Part shown: positions 25,040 to 34,254 of the stretch, piece after piece
Position numbering within the stretch: the first letter of the stretch is position 1
How the letters are laid out: each line of letters begins with the position of its first letter
DNA from: Paenibacillus sp. J2TS4
Lineage (GTDB): Bacteria > Bacillota > Bacilli > Paenibacillales > NBRC-103111
Length of the DNA: 64,000 nucleotides
Reading direction: 5' to 3'
NCBI RefSeq assembly: GCF_018403245.1
Contig: NZ_BOSH01000002.1
Coordinates: 617,876 to 681,875, forward strand
Program-made: the position numbers and the translations under genes
Notes under the pieces: generated by a model
The model's database searches: none
Seen by the model: only the letters and a program-made list of their open reading frames with translations
What the model was told of the DNA's origin: nothing

Positions 25040-26677
25040 CTTAACCAGTTCTTTTTTTCTTACCTTTCCGGCCGCTTTTCCTTCTTCAGGTTTGGCGTCC
25101 TTGGCGGAACGAAGAGGGATTTCCTTCAGGAATAACGTCAGCACAACTGCGACGATGGTTACAACAGCGCCGGCCAGGAACGTACTGGTGACCCCATAGC
25201 TCAAAGCTTCGCGCAGCTTATCCAGCAGTTGATTAAACATCACTTGCACATCTGCCGGCAGGCCAGCCATAAATTCAGCAAGCTTGGGCTGATCCAGAAG
25301 AGCCTGCGGATTTAAAAATTCCTTCATTTGCTCAGCCATAGCCGGATCTATTGGTACTTGTTGCGCTGCTCCTCCCTCGGAAGCGAACTGTTCGGCCAAT
25401 TTGCTGCTCATGCGGGAAGCCATAACAGTCCCCATGATAGCAATACCTATCGTTCCTCCAAGCGAACGGAACAACTGAGAAGAAGCGGTGGCCACACCGA
25501 GTTGCTTAGGCTCTACGGCATTTTGCACAGTAAGGGAGAAGACCGGCATGCTGATCCCCAATCCTAGACCTACAACACACATATATAGGACGGTAACATA
25601 TATCGGCGTATCCATATGCATGAAATGAAGCAGCGTCATTCCTACCGCCATAACGACAAGGCCCAGGATCGCTATCTTTTTGTATTTGCCCGTCTTGGCA
25701 ATCAGTTGACCGACGAAAGCCATCGTCACGATCATCCCTATAGACATCGGCATAGTCACATAACCCGAGTAAGTAGGTGAAATCCCTTTGACCCCTTGAA
25801 CGAAGAAGGGAACATAGATGATCGCCCCCATCATTCCGGCGTTCAGGACAAATCCCGCCAGGTTAGAAACCGTAACGACGCTATTCTTAAACAAAGATAA
25901 CGGAAGCACAGGCGATTTGGCCTTTGTCTCTACGATAATAAAGATAAGGAGGGAAACAACAGTTATAGCAAACAAGCCTATAATTTGCCACGAGCCCCAA
26001 GGATATTTGCCCTCCCCTTGCCCAGCCCACGAAAAAGCCAGCAACAGCGGAACGATGGTCGTCGTTAAAAATAAGGAGCCCAGGTAATCGATGGACTCGC
26101 CTTCTCTGCGCTCCACTTTCGGAAAAAGCATGATGATCATAATAAATGCAACAATTCCGAGAGGCAGGAACATCCAGAACACCCAATGCCAATCGAGATG
26201 GTCAACAATATAGCCCCCAACCGGCGGTCCCAATACGCTGGAAAGGCCAAAAATCCCGCTCATTAACCCGGTCCAACGCGCCCTTTCCCTAGGCGCATAT
26301 AAGTCCCCAACGGCTGTGAAGGCGGTCGACATAATAATTCCCGCTCCTAGCCCCTGAATTCCCCGATAAAAGATTAATTCAATGATATCTCTTGAAAAGC
26401 CGCTTAAAAAAGCGCCTAACATAAACACAGCAATCCCGGTTAGAATAAATGGCTTTCTTCCATAAATATCCGATAGCTTACCGACCAGAATAGTAGCAAC
26501 AGTCGAGGTTAATAAATAAATAGTAATGGCCCAAGTATAATAGTCCATTCCACCAAGCTTAGCGATAATTCGCGGCATGGCCACACCAATGATGGTCTGG
26601 TTGATAGCGGAAAAAAACATGGCCGCCATAATCGCAATCATAATCGATACTTTACGTTTTTCGGAAAGATGCTCCAT
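25022..26677 (-). CDS. DHA2-family (EmrB/QacA) 14-TM multidrug exporter
   Basis: 551 residues with about fourteen membrane helices. Motifs: INQTIIGVAMP in TM1, motif A GKLSDIYGRKPF and motif C GLSSVLGPPVGGYIVD. A long loop before the last helix (about 430-495) is typical of QacA/LfrA-like proteins. The C-tail is Lys/Glu-rich. RBS GGGAG. It lies 1 bp after the marR stop, so the pair is coupled. Its last codons are inside a 19-bp tandem duplication. Substrate range unknown. Confidence 0.93.
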   Translation of the reverse strand: MEHLSEKRKVSIMIAIMAAMFFSAINQTIIGVAMPRIIAKLGGMDYYTWAITIYLLTSTVATILVGKLSDIYGRKPFILTGIAVFMLGAFLSGFSRDIIELIFYRGIQGLGAGIIMSTAFTAVGDLYAPRERARWTGLMSGIFGLSSVLGPPVGGYIVDHLDWHWVFWMFLPLGIVAFIMIIMLFPKVERREGESIDYLGSLFLTTTIVPLLLAFSWAGQGEGKYPWGSWQIIGLFAITVVSLLIFIIVETKAKSPVLPLSLFKNSVVTVSNLAGFVLNAGMMGAIIYVPFFVQGVKGISPTYSGYVTMPMSIGMIVTMAFVGQLIAKTGKYKKIAILGLVVMAVGMTLLHFMHMDTPIYVTVLYMCVVGLGLGISMPVFSLTVQNAVEPKQLGVATASSQLFRSLGGTIGIAIMGTVMASRMSSKLAEQFASEGGAAQQVPIDPAMAEQMKEFLNPQALLDQPKLAEFMAGLPADVQVMFNQLLDKLREALSYGVTSTFLAGAVVTIVAVVLTLFLKEIPLRSAKDAKPEEGKAAGKVRKKELVKPRTES

Positions 26678-26678
26678 A

Positions 26679-27122
26679 CTACTTCTCCCTTCGGCAATGC
26701 TCTATGTTTTGTATAAGTTTTTCATAAATTCTGACCAAATGGTGAATATCTTCTTCCGGCAAACCATTGAACACTTTGTTGATCATTGCTTTGCTCTCCT
26801 CTTGAATTTCCCGCAAGATCTCCTTTCCTAATGGAGTAATTTCCAAGTAAACCACCCTGCGATCTTCCTCGTCCCTACTTCGAGTAGCAAAGCCGCATGC
26901 AATTAATTTATCGGAAATACTTGAAATCGCTCCGGGAGTAATGTCCAATGCCTCAGCAAGAACCGTGATTTTTTGAGGTCCCTCGGCATCCAATTTAATT
27001 AAAATGTAGGATTGGGTATTGGATAACCGCTGTTCAAAATTTCTCTTCCAGATAGATGACAAGCCTCTAGATACTAGCCAAAACATTTCGACGTATCTGG
27101 ACACATCATCGCTCTTCGACAT
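26679..27122 (-). CDS. MarR family regulator of the DHA2 exporter
   Basis: 147 residues with the winged-helix core: IKLDAEGPQKITVLAEALDITPGAISSISDKLIACGFATR, then wing DEEDRRVVYLEITPLG. RBS AAAGGAG. It immediately precedes the exporter gene. A candidate operator AACTA-AA-TAGTT sits at 27156-27167, about 35 bp upstream, where binding would block the promoter. Confidence 0.92.
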   Translation of the reverse strand: MSKSDDVSRYVEMFWLVSRGLSSIWKRNFEQRLSNTQSYILIKLDAEGPQKITVLAEALDITPGAISSISDKLIACGFATRSRDEEDRRVVYLEITPLGKEILREIQEESKAMINKVFNGLPEEDIHHLVRIYEKLIQNIEHCRREK

Positions 27123-27155
27123 TGAATCACTCCTTTAATGACAAAGTATTATCCT

Positions 27156-27167
27156 AACTAAATAGTT
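27156..27167. promoter_or_regulatory. Candidate MarR operator
   Basis: Perfect inverted repeat AACTA/TAGTT with a 2-bp spacer, in an AT-rich region upstream of marR. It resembles the palindrome at 34800-34813 in front of another marR gene. The rest of 27168-27362 is AT-rich and empty. Confidence 0.4.
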
Positions 27168-27362
27168 TACTTATTAAAATAATAATAGTAATTATATTAA
27201 AGGCTCTCTTTCTGAGTGTCAATATTTTTTTAATAAGTTTTTTCAAGCTAAGCTTAGTGTTATCGTTCCGGCTAAAAAAGAAAACGGAAAACAAAGGAAA
27301 TAAGAAGAAGTTATAGTTTAGCGAAAAAACTCAAATTAGAAGGCCGTTCGGGGCTTCTCCAT

Positions 27363-27386
27363 AAAAAAACCGCCAATAGGCGGTTA
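27363..27386 (-). terminator. Terminator after the DUF4127 gene
   Basis: 7-bp stem AACCGCC/GGCGGTT with a 4-nt loop followed on the minus strand by seven T. It lies 50 bp after the DUF4127 stop. Confidence 0.88.
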
Positions 27387-27436
27387 GGAATAAATTCAAT
27401 GGACTGTACGCAAGGTCCATCGGGGTCGCTTACTTC

Positions 27437-29071
27437 TCAATCTACTAATTCCACATCAACCCGGACATCCAGCTCGAACGTTCGATTCCAGGGTAATTGT
27501 ACAAAGGCGAGTTCAGCATCCTGAACAATTGAAGGGAGTTCCCCCTCTCCACGATCCTCGTCACAAATCAGCGGCTTCGTGGCCTCAAACAGTTCTTTTA
27601 AGCGTTGGACGATCCAGGCGTTGACCTGCTTGTACTCTGTTTCCAGATCCCAGGGACTAACGGATAGATGCGCTTCAATCCACTTATTCGTTGCCCCGCG
27701 TATTTGGGCCTGATAGCCCCATTCATCCATAAGACGGGACAGCAGGAACGAGTAATGCGCCTTTTCAGGCTTGTCCGGATTAACTCCCGTATCGGTCTTT
27801 TTCACCTCACTGACCGCAGGTTCTGAATCATATTCTCCTTTTGTGCTCAGCATTTCATACATTGTGCGGGCAATAGCGTGAGAAATACATGTGCCCAGAC
27901 TATTGCCCGCCGTATTCCAACCGGCATAACCAGAAAGACGGGTAAATAGACGTTCATCGAGCAAGTAGCGGATTAACTCCATGTCAGAAGCGTTAGGCAA
28001 AGCCACATCCGCAATCGCCACGCGCCGCCCCTGCTCTAAGTGATATCGAACGTTCTCCGCCAGATCGGCGATCAGATGCCGGGGATTAAATAAAGCTTGC
28101 ACATTCTCCGTCTCTTTGCCTCTATTGGATATATCATTCAGTGGCGAATTCACCGCTAAAATCAAATCCGCCTCCAAAAGCGAGTCCACAACGACCGCAC
28201 CCGCTGACAGCAAATGCGCCTTGACCGTCTCTTCCAAAGGACGATCCTCGTATTCCGGAATGACCCGCTTGCCCATCTCGGACGTAAATCTCGGATAGAT
28301 TCTCACCTTGCGCCTATTCAATGTCTGCAGCATCCGAGCAAGCAAGGTTTGGGTTCCCTCATCCGCGCCAGGATATATCATCGTCTTCGCCTGAACATGC
28401 CGGTCATAGATATGACGCTGCAGCTCCCACTGTTCCTTAATATGGACGCCTGCAGGACTCGCATCCTCCTGTGTAATGCTCAAATAGTCGAGGATGCCTT
28501 CTGCCGTCCAATCAATCAACAGCTTATGGACATCCATATTTCGTTCGCGCGCCTGGAAGTAATCCAATAAAATCTCATTCGGAATTTGGGCTTTAACACG
28601 TAATAGTTCTTGCTCAAGGCCGGCTTCCTTCAACCGCAAATGCCGATCGGACAGTTCGGAATATTGCTGCACGAGGTGTTTGTATCGAACGAATTCGGCA
28701 TTTTTTCCCGTTATTGTAATTCGCATGAGTACACTTGAGACGAATAAAGGCTTGCTGGGGTGCCTCTCCTTAACGGCACGCAGCGCTTTCAGCGTTTCTT
28801 GAGCCTGCTCCAGAGTCCGTTCGTTCGTGCGTGAAGCAATCAAGCCGCCAAAGGCGAGCTGATCCGCCGCTACGACCAGACCATCGACAGAACCTGCCGT
28901 CTCCAACAACCAATCACGAATGTTCTCACAGTTTCCGGATTTCATAAACATTCCAAGCATTTCGATTGGAGGAGTATGCAAATCCACCCCGGCGATCTCG
29001 GCAATTTTTCGAGGGAACCACTGACAGCACGGCCGGCTATCCAGTGGAACAAGCGCTATACGATGTCTCAT
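27437..29071 (-). CDS. DUF4127 family protein
   Basis: 544 residues. The N-terminus RIALVPLDSRPCCQWFP and the segments VAADQLAFGGLIASR, YPGADEGTQTLLARM, IADVALPNASDMELI and AGWNTAGNSLGTCISHAIAR are the DUF4127 signatures. Function is uncharacterised; conserved Asp, His and Cys residues suggest an enzyme. No signal peptide, so cytoplasmic. The ATG at 29071 is preferred over the GTG at 29080 on RBS spacing (GGAG). It follows the TIM-barrel gene on the same strand after 141 bp and is probably in the same unit. Confidence 0.82.
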   Translation of the reverse strand: MRHRIALVPLDSRPCCQWFPRKIAEIAGVDLHTPPIEMLGMFMKSGNCENIRDWLLETAGSVDGLVVAADQLAFGGLIASRTNERTLEQAQETLKALRAVKERHPSKPLFVSSVLMRITITGKNAEFVRYKHLVQQYSELSDRHLRLKEAGLEQELLRVKAQIPNEILLDYFQARERNMDVHKLLIDWTAEGILDYLSITQEDASPAGVHIKEQWELQRHIYDRHVQAKTMIYPGADEGTQTLLARMLQTLNRRKVRIYPRFTSEMGKRVIPEYEDRPLEETVKAHLLSAGAVVVDSLLEADLILAVNSPLNDISNRGKETENVQALFNPRHLIADLAENVRYHLEQGRRVAIADVALPNASDMELIRYLLDERLFTRLSGYAGWNTAGNSLGTCISHAIARTMYEMLSTKGEYDSEPAVSEVKKTDTGVNPDKPEKAHYSFLLSRLMDEWGYQAQIRGATNKWIEAHLSVSPWDLETEYKQVNAWIVQRLKELFEATKPLICDEDRGEGELPSIVQDAELAFVQLPWNRTFELDVRVDVELVD

Positions 29072-29212
29072 AGTCCTCACGCTCCGTTCCTATGTTTAAA
29101 GCTTTGCTTTGTAATGCATTGTCCATTCGCCACAATTCGCTAATAGCTTTTTTGGCAGTCCTTTTATAGCCGCTTTTATCTTGCCTCTAGAGACTCTGCA
29201 ATTTCATTCCAT

Positions 29213-29905
29213 TTATTCAGCCAAACGGTCCAATTCTCTCCGAAATCTTCTCGTCGCATCAAAGATCGATGGCCCATCGGTACCCGTCACAATCGCCCCA
29301 ATCATGATGCCCTTCACCCCGGCAAGTTGAAGAGCCTCGAGTTCCTCGACCTGAAGGTCCCGTTGACTCGGAACGATGACCGGCTTGCCGGACCTATCCA
29401 CAAGCCAGCGATAATTCAGCAAATCCTTGATGGATAGGGGATCGCCGTATTCCTGAGCTGGAATGATGGACGCCTCCAGCATCTCAATCGGCAAGGTCCG
29501 GAATGCGGAGACAGCGCTTTCACTATAATCACCGTTTACGGCGAGCATCTTGTAGATCCTTTGGTCGCTAAGCAGCCAACCAGGCGCATGGTGAGCATAC
29601 AAGGAAATAAAATCAATTCCGGAAGCAATTAATCGGTCCACTTCTTCTTTCGTTACCTTCTGAAGTGAGTCCCCGACCACAGCCCCGATCGAACCATCGA
29701 ACCTCTCTCGCATCTCCGCTAACAGATCCGTATATTCAGTTGTCGGGCCAAACGATGTTCCGCTTGCGCGATGCTCGATGTTGAAATGAAGCTTGATAGC
29801 ATCCGCACCACCTTCTACTGCCGCTTGGAACAATTCCAAGGAATTAGCAGGGAGACTGACGATCAACGCTGTCTTCTGCTGGAGCAATGGAGCAAGCTGA
29901 TTCAT
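29213..29905 (-). CDS. TIM-barrel protein, NanE/phosphate-binding superfamily-like, function unknown
   Basis: 230 residues from the ATG at 29905, with TAGGAGG five bases upstream; an earlier in-frame ATG lacks one. Alternating strands and helices such as TALIVSLPANSLELFQAAVEGG, GADAIKLHF, FISLYAHH, KPVIVPSQ and VKGIMIGAIVTG are typical of a (beta/alpha)8 barrel with a phosphate-binding end, as in NanE or KDPG-aldolase relatives. I cannot assign a reaction. It pairs with DUF4127. A LacI/CcpA-type site lies 25-38 bp upstream, hinting at sugar control. Confidence 0.65.
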   Translation of the reverse strand: MNQLAPLLQQKTALIVSLPANSLELFQAAVEGGADAIKLHFNIEHRASGTSFGPTTEYTDLLAEMRERFDGSIGAVVGDSLQKVTKEEVDRLIASGIDFISLYAHHAPGWLLSDQRIYKMLAVNGDYSESAVSAFRTLPIEMLEASIIPAQEYGDPLSIKDLLNYRWLVDRSGKPVIVPSQRDLQVEELEALQLAGVKGIMIGAIVTGTDGPSIFDATRRFRRELDRLAE

Positions 29906-29929
29906 AGCAGACCTCCTATACATCTTTTT

Positions 29930-29943
29930 TGAGAGCGCTCCCA
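29930..29943. promoter_or_regulatory. Candidate cre / LacI-family operator
   Basis: TGAGAGCGCTCCCA has the TG-N4-CG-N4-CA frame of catabolite-response elements and a GAGCGCTC palindromic core. It lies 25 bp upstream of the TIM-barrel gene start. Confidence 0.45.
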
Positions 29944-30042
29944 ATCCGGGGCTGACCCCATTGTATCAGCTCATTACAAAAAACGTCAATCCACAATATT
30001 CATTATATGAGAATCCTTTTCTAATAGGCTTCGGTTTTTCGG

Positions 30043-30246
30043 TTAGTTTGATTTTCCTTTTTGCTCTATAGCCTTGACCATGCGTATAAACCAATAAAGT
30101 GCGATCCAGGGTAACAAATATTTCGTAGCCCACTCTGCAATAGCTGCAATATCGGTATTCCATCCGGCCGCCACCAGACTGGCTACAGCGATAAGGCCAA
30201 AAAATACGACAACGCTAGTGGTAACATAATAAAAAATAGATTTCAT
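30043..30246 (-). CDS. Small membrane protein, unknown
   Basis: 67 residues from the ATG at 30246 (AAAGGGG site). Two hydrophobic helices (about 5-28 and 36-54) and a basic tail (RMVKAIEQKGKSN). No family recognised. It stands alone upstream of the TIM-barrel operon region on the same strand. Confidence 0.55.
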   Translation of the reverse strand: MKSIFYYVTTSVVVFFGLIAVASLVAAGWNTDIAAIAEWATKYLLPWIALYWFIRMVKAIEQKGKSN

Positions 30247-30424
30247 AACGGCCCCTTTCTTGGTTACCCTTCTTTCCATTCACTATATCATATTTTAACA
30301 TTTTACATCCAAAGCTTCATATTTGGAAATCAGAAATAACTGCGTGGTGGGATAATTACTTGCCAATAGTTATGTCAGTTGATGGTGGATATTCCTTCTA
30401 TGCGATTGATTTAACAGAGCCTAC

Positions 30425-30462
30425 AAAAAAAGAAGACGGCCTTAATTTCAGCCAGTCTTCTT
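30425..30462 (-). terminator. Terminator of the metNIQ operon
   Basis: Stem AGAAGAC...GTCTTCTT with an inner GGC/GCC pair, followed on the minus strand by seven T. It lies just after the metQ stop. Confidence 0.88.
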
Positions 30463-30485
30463 CCATTCGATTATCGCAATCTATA

Positions 30486-31343
30486 TTAAAATGCAGGGAT
30501 AATGGCCCCTTCGTACTTTTCTTCAATAAATGCTTTGACTTCTGGTGTCTGCAGAGCTTTAACGAGCTTCTGGATCGCTTCGGAATCTTTATTATCTTCC
30601 CGGGCCGCGATAATATTCGGGAACGGAGAATCTTTGTCCTCCATGAACAAGGCATCTTTCGTAGGAACAAGATCAGCTTGGAGCGCGTAGTTCGTATTGA
30701 TCAGCGCAAGGTCGACTTCGTCCAGAACGCGCGGCAGCATAGCAGCTTCCAATTCTCTAAATTGGAGGTCTTTTTTATTGGCCACGATATCTTTAACCGT
30801 TCCGGCAATCCCTACTCCTTCTTTGAGCTCGATCAGACCGTTCTTCTCCAGCAACGCGAGGGCCCGCCCTCCATTGGAAGGATCTGAAGGAATCGCTACC
30901 GTAGCACCGTCGGCCAACTCGTCGATCGATTTGATTTTATTGGAATAGCTACCGAACGGCTCCACATGAATGCTTCCTGCACTGACCAGCTTGGTGCCTT
31001 TATCTTTATTAAACTGCTCCATGTATGCCAAGTGCTGGAAAAAGTTGGCGTCCAACTGTTTTTCGTCAACCTGGATGTTCGGCTGAACGTAATCGGTAAA
31101 TTCTTTAATCTCCAGAGTGACGCCTTCCTCCTTCAGTTGATCCTTGACCAGATTCAAGAGTTCCGCATGAGGAACAGAGGATGCTCCGATCTTCAGTGTA
31201 ACTTCCTTGGCACCTTCATTGTCGGCAGCCGGTGAAGATGATGGCGAAGTCGAAGGCGTGGGTGCCGCGTTTTTCTCTCCGCAGCCGGCGAGGGCGACTA
31301 GAGAAATAATGAGCAGAAATGCGAATAAAACTTGTTTTTTCAT
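30486..31343 (-). CDS. metQ: Methionine ABC transporter substrate-binding lipoprotein MetQ
   Basis: 285 residues with lipobox LAGC (Cys21), a short Ser/Pro spacer and an NlpA/MetQ domain: KIGASSVPHAELLNLV, DYVQPN, ANFFQHLAYMEQFN, IHVEPFGSYSNKI, IPSDPSNGGRALALLE and LINTNYAL. It binds methionine (or its sulfoxide) outside the membrane and hands it to MetI. Last gene of an S-box-controlled operon, 35 bp after metI. Confidence 0.96.
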   Translation of the reverse strand: MKKQVLFAFLLIISLVALAGCGEKNAAPTPSTSPSSSPAADNEGAKEVTLKIGASSVPHAELLNLVKDQLKEEGVTLEIKEFTDYVQPNIQVDEKQLDANFFQHLAYMEQFNKDKGTKLVSAGSIHVEPFGSYSNKIKSIDELADGATVAIPSDPSNGGRALALLEKNGLIELKEGVGIAGTVKDIVANKKDLQFRELEAAMLPRVLDEVDLALINTNYALQADLVPTKDALFMEDKDSPFPNIIAAREDNKDSEAIQKLVKALQTPEVKAFIEEKYEGAIIPAF

Positions 31344-31378
31344 TTGGTTTCTCCCCTTTTTTTGTAATATCTATTGCA

Positions 31379-32038
31379 TTATTTGCGGCTGAATCGGAGC
31401 ACAAGACGATCCCCGACCATCTGCAAAACTTGCACCAGGATAAGCAATATAATAATAGTAACGATCATTACTTCCGTCTCGAAGCGCTGATAGCCGTATC
31501 GGATCGCAAGGTCTCCCAATCCGCCTCCGCCAATCATGCCCGACATCGCGGTATAAGACACGAGCGTGACGGTCGTGATCGTAATGCCGGCTATCAAGCC
31601 CGGCAGAGACTCCGGCAGCAGCACTCGCCAGATGATCTGTCCGCGCCCGGCTCCCATCGATTGAGCGGCCTCGATAATGCCTCGATCCACTTCTCTGAGC
31701 GCGGTTTCCACCAGACGGGCGAAGAACGGCGCGGCCGCAATAACTAGCGGCGGGATGGTTCCCTTGACACCGATGGAGGTGCCGACCAGCAGCTTCGTGA
31801 ACGGAATGAGCGCAACCATCAGAATGACGAATGGAACAGAGCGGAGCACGTTGACGACGAACGAGATAATGACATGGATGAATCGGTTTTGCAGCATATT
31901 GCCCCTGGTCGTCAGGTAAAGCAAAATCCCGATAGGCAGGCCGATGATAAAAGTGAATACGGTGGATAGACCGAGCATGATAAGCGTTTGTTTGGTTTCG
32001 TTTGCGATCTCAGGCCAATGAATACTAGACCAATCCAT
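31379..32038 (-). CDS. metI: Methionine ABC transporter permease MetI
   Basis: 219 residues from the ATG at 32038 (GGAGGTG seven bases upstream). About five membrane helices and the permease coupling motif (IIEAAQSMGAGRGQIIWRVLLPES), with MetI-specific LVSYTAMSGMIGGGGLGDLA. The start overlaps the end of metN by 14 bp. It is the membrane channel of the MetNIQ importer. Confidence 0.95.
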   Translation of the reverse strand: MDWSSIHWPEIANETKQTLIMLGLSTVFTFIIGLPIGILLYLTTRGNMLQNRFIHVIISFVVNVLRSVPFVILMVALIPFTKLLVGTSIGVKGTIPPLVIAAAPFFARLVETALREVDRGIIEAAQSMGAGRGQIIWRVLLPESLPGLIAGITITTVTLVSYTAMSGMIGGGGLGDLAIRYGYQRFETEVMIVTIIILLILVQVLQMVGDRLVLRFSRK

Positions 32039-33041
32039 GCTCGTACACCTCCACATCCAGACCATGTTCCTTGAGCAGTCTTATCGTTTCGTCAGCCGCC
32101 GGTCGGGAACCTTCGATGCGGATGACCAACTGTCCATACGGGGTATTCTTCATCCGCGATATCGTCCCCTGCAATATCGAGAACGTGACGCCTGTCTGCT
32201 GCACAGCTCTGGATAATATCGGCTCATAGGTGGACTCGCCCAGGAAGCTGATCTTGAGCACGGTCGCTCTTTCATCCTTTACGCGACCCCGCAAGTCGAC
32301 AGCATCCACCACCTGCTCGATAAATTGCCGGGTCACTTCATGCCGAGGCTTGATAAAAACTTCAGCCACCGGTCCCTGCTCTACAATCTGACCTTGATGA
32401 ATGACAGCCACACGGTCGCAGATAGATCGGATCACTTGCATTTCATGCGTAATAAGCACGATCGTAATTCCCAGCTTGCGATTAATATCGAGCAGCAAGC
32501 CAAGGATCGAATTCGTCGTCTGCGGATCGAGCGCTGAAGTGGCTTCATCGCAGAGCAGAACATGTGGATTGGTCGCCAGAGCGCGGGCTATGCCTACTCT
32601 CTGCTTCTGCCCTCCCGACAATTGAGCCGGATATTTTTTGCTTTGATCCGATAGCCCGACCAAGTCCAGCAGCTCGTCCACCCGCTGTTTCACTTCCTGT
32701 TTGGGCGTTTGGACCAACTTAAGCGGAAAGGCTACATTTTCTTCAACGGTTGCAGAGGAAAGCAGATTGAAATGCTGGAAGATCATTCCTATTCGCCTGC
32801 GCTGCTCTTGAAGCTGCTTTGTTGGGAGCGCAGTAAGCTCAACGCCATCCACTATGATCGATCCCGCTGTCGGGCGCTCCAGCAGATTAATGCTTCTCAG
32901 GAGAGTGCTCTTGCCGGCGCCCGAGTGCCCAATAATTCCGTAAATTTCCCCTCTCTCAATTTGCAGATTAATATCGTGCAAAGCGTGAGTCGTATGAGAA
33001 CCGTTACGGTACTTTTTTTGCACATGACGCAATTCAATCAT
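32025..33041 (-). CDS. metN: Methionine ABC transporter ATP-binding protein MetN
   Basis: 338 residues: Walker A GHSGAGKST (about 38-46), signature LSGGQKQRV, Walker B VLLCDEATSALDP, H-loop LITHEM and a C-terminal NIL domain (about 265-338), the allosteric methionine-binding domain. The ATG at 33041 has AAAGGAG upstream. The longer open frame to 33206 runs through the riboswitch and is not coding. First gene of the operon, under the S-box. Confidence 0.96.
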   Translation of the reverse strand: MIELRHVQKKYRNGSHTTHALHDINLQIERGEIYGIIGHSGAGKSTLLRSINLLERPTAGSIIVDGVELTALPTKQLQEQRRRIGMIFQHFNLLSSATVEENVAFPLKLVQTPKQEVKQRVDELLDLVGLSDQSKKYPAQLSGGQKQRVGIARALATNPHVLLCDEATSALDPQTTNSILGLLLDINRKLGITIVLITHEMQVIRSICDRVAVIHQGQIVEQGPVAEVFIKPRHEVTRQFIEQVVDAVDLRGRVKDERATVLKISFLGESTYEPILSRAVQQTGVTFSILQGTISRMKNTPYGQLVIRIEGSRPAADETIRLLKEHGLDVEVYEHGLV

Positions 33042-33062
33042 GGGTTCACTCCTTTGGTTAAT

Positions 33063-33098
33063 AAAAAAAAGCCCTTTTTTTTGCAGAGCAAAAGGGCT
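33063..33098 (-). terminator. Intrinsic terminator of the SAM riboswitch
   Basis: GCCCTTTT/AAAAGGGC stem followed on the minus strand by eight T, located between the aptamer and metN. Expected to form when SAM is bound. Confidence 0.9.
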
Positions 33099-33117
33099 TC
33101 CGATATCGAAATCAACC

Positions 33118-33237
33118 CTTCTCATCTGCCAGAATCGTCTCGATTCTGAAGGAATTGGCACCATAGACACCGCGCGATGAACGCGCGATCGGTTGCCGGG
33201 CTTCATAGGGCCTGTCCCTCCGCCTCTCTGGATAAGA
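33118..33237 (-). ncRNA. SAM-I (S-box) riboswitch
   Basis: On the minus strand the canonical S-box landmarks appear in order: CTTATCCAGAG, GGCGGAGGGA, GGCCC.ATGAAGCCCGGCAACC, GGTGCCAATTCC and GATGAGAAG. It precedes a terminator and metN, so high SAM switches the metNIQ operon off. Confidence 0.97.
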
Positions 33238-33317
33238 AGTTGTTCTATTCTGTTATCTATTGAAAAACAGTAGTTTCAGTATACCTAACCAAATTTCTTT
33301 CGTCAATCCTCTCAGGC

Positions 33318-34190
33318 TCAACCCCCATTCTCCGAACGAAATCCTTGAACAAAGCAGTGGACGGCTTCCAGCATAAATGGTTCAGGCGGCCCTCCCCATC
33401 GATCGGTCAGTTCTTGAATCATCCCTTCACCATGCCCTTTAGTTTTCTCCGTCAAATGACACAGCAGCCTCAATAAATCACAGTATTGTCTAAACTCGTC
33501 CGGGGATAAGGGCATCTCATGAGATAACACATAATAGTCCGCGCTGTACCGATCCAGCTTCTCCAACAAGGATAGGGTACCCGCAACAGTATATCTTCCA
33601 TTAAGATTCGGATACAAGCAATCTCCTATAAAAAGCGTCCTTTCTCCCTCTCCGTTTCCTTGAGTATACACGACAATGGAATCGTTGGAATGATCTCCTC
33701 CCACATATTCGAGATAGCATTGAGTCCCACCCAGATCGATCTCCATTTTATCTTTGAAGGTCTTATGCGGCCTTTGAATGACGATGTCACGGTCTTTGGC
33801 GAACTCCTTTTTAATCATATCCGCGCAAAATTGAAATTCAGTCCCTTTATTTACCCTCTCATCCAGAGCTTCGTCCGTCCAGGAAAGGGGAATCATTTGC
33901 TCTATAGCGTCTTTCGTCCTCTCATGAGCAATGATCGGCAGATTCAGACGATGAGCCCCAAAGATATGATCCCAGTGACAATGAGTCAACACAACGGAAT
34001 GCAGATTGGATATTTGCTCCTTGGCTACCTCCTCAAGAAAAAGAGCAGCATGGGAAGGTGAATTTCCCGCATCTACAATTAATGTCCGCTCTTGACCGCA
34101 TATTGCGGCGAGAACGGGCCGATCGGTATTCGCTTCAGGCGGTAAGAAATAGACAGAATCTGTCAGTCGCCTTAATTTTCTATCCTGCAT
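33318..34190 (-). CDS. Metallo-beta-lactamase fold hydrolase
   Basis: 290 residues with the MBL metal motif THCHWDH (VVLTHCHWDHIFG, about 66-78), a later GDCLYP/His region (FIGDCLYPNL) and a C-terminal SHEMPL. This is the glyoxalase II/SoxH-like group, substrate unknown. RBS AAGGAGAAG. It follows a MarR gene by 64 bp on the same strand and may share its transcript, placing it at the end of the MMPL/PKS gene row. The link to polyketide chemistry is only positional. Confidence 0.85.
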   Translation of the reverse strand: MQDRKLRRLTDSVYFLPPEANTDRPVLAAICGQERTLIVDAGNSPSHAALFLEEVAKEQISNLHSVVLTHCHWDHIFGAHRLNLPIIAHERTKDAIEQMIPLSWTDEALDERVNKGTEFQFCADMIKKEFAKDRDIVIQRPHKTFKDKMEIDLGGTQCYLEYVGGDHSNDSIVVYTQGNGEGERTLFIGDCLYPNLNGRYTVAGTLSLLEKLDRYSADYYVLSHEMPLSPDEFRQYCDLLRLLCHLTEKTKGHGEGMIQELTDRWGGPPEPFMLEAVHCFVQGFRSENGG

Positions 34191-34254
34191 CTTCTCTTCT
34201 CCTTCCTTAGATCAGCATATCACCTGTATTTCAGGAACCACGGTGAGAAATCGA

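Noticed and set aside
33042..33206. N-terminal extension of MetN
   Set aside because: The frame is open but covers the SAM riboswitch and its terminator; the ATG at 33041 has the ribosome site and the family N-terminus.
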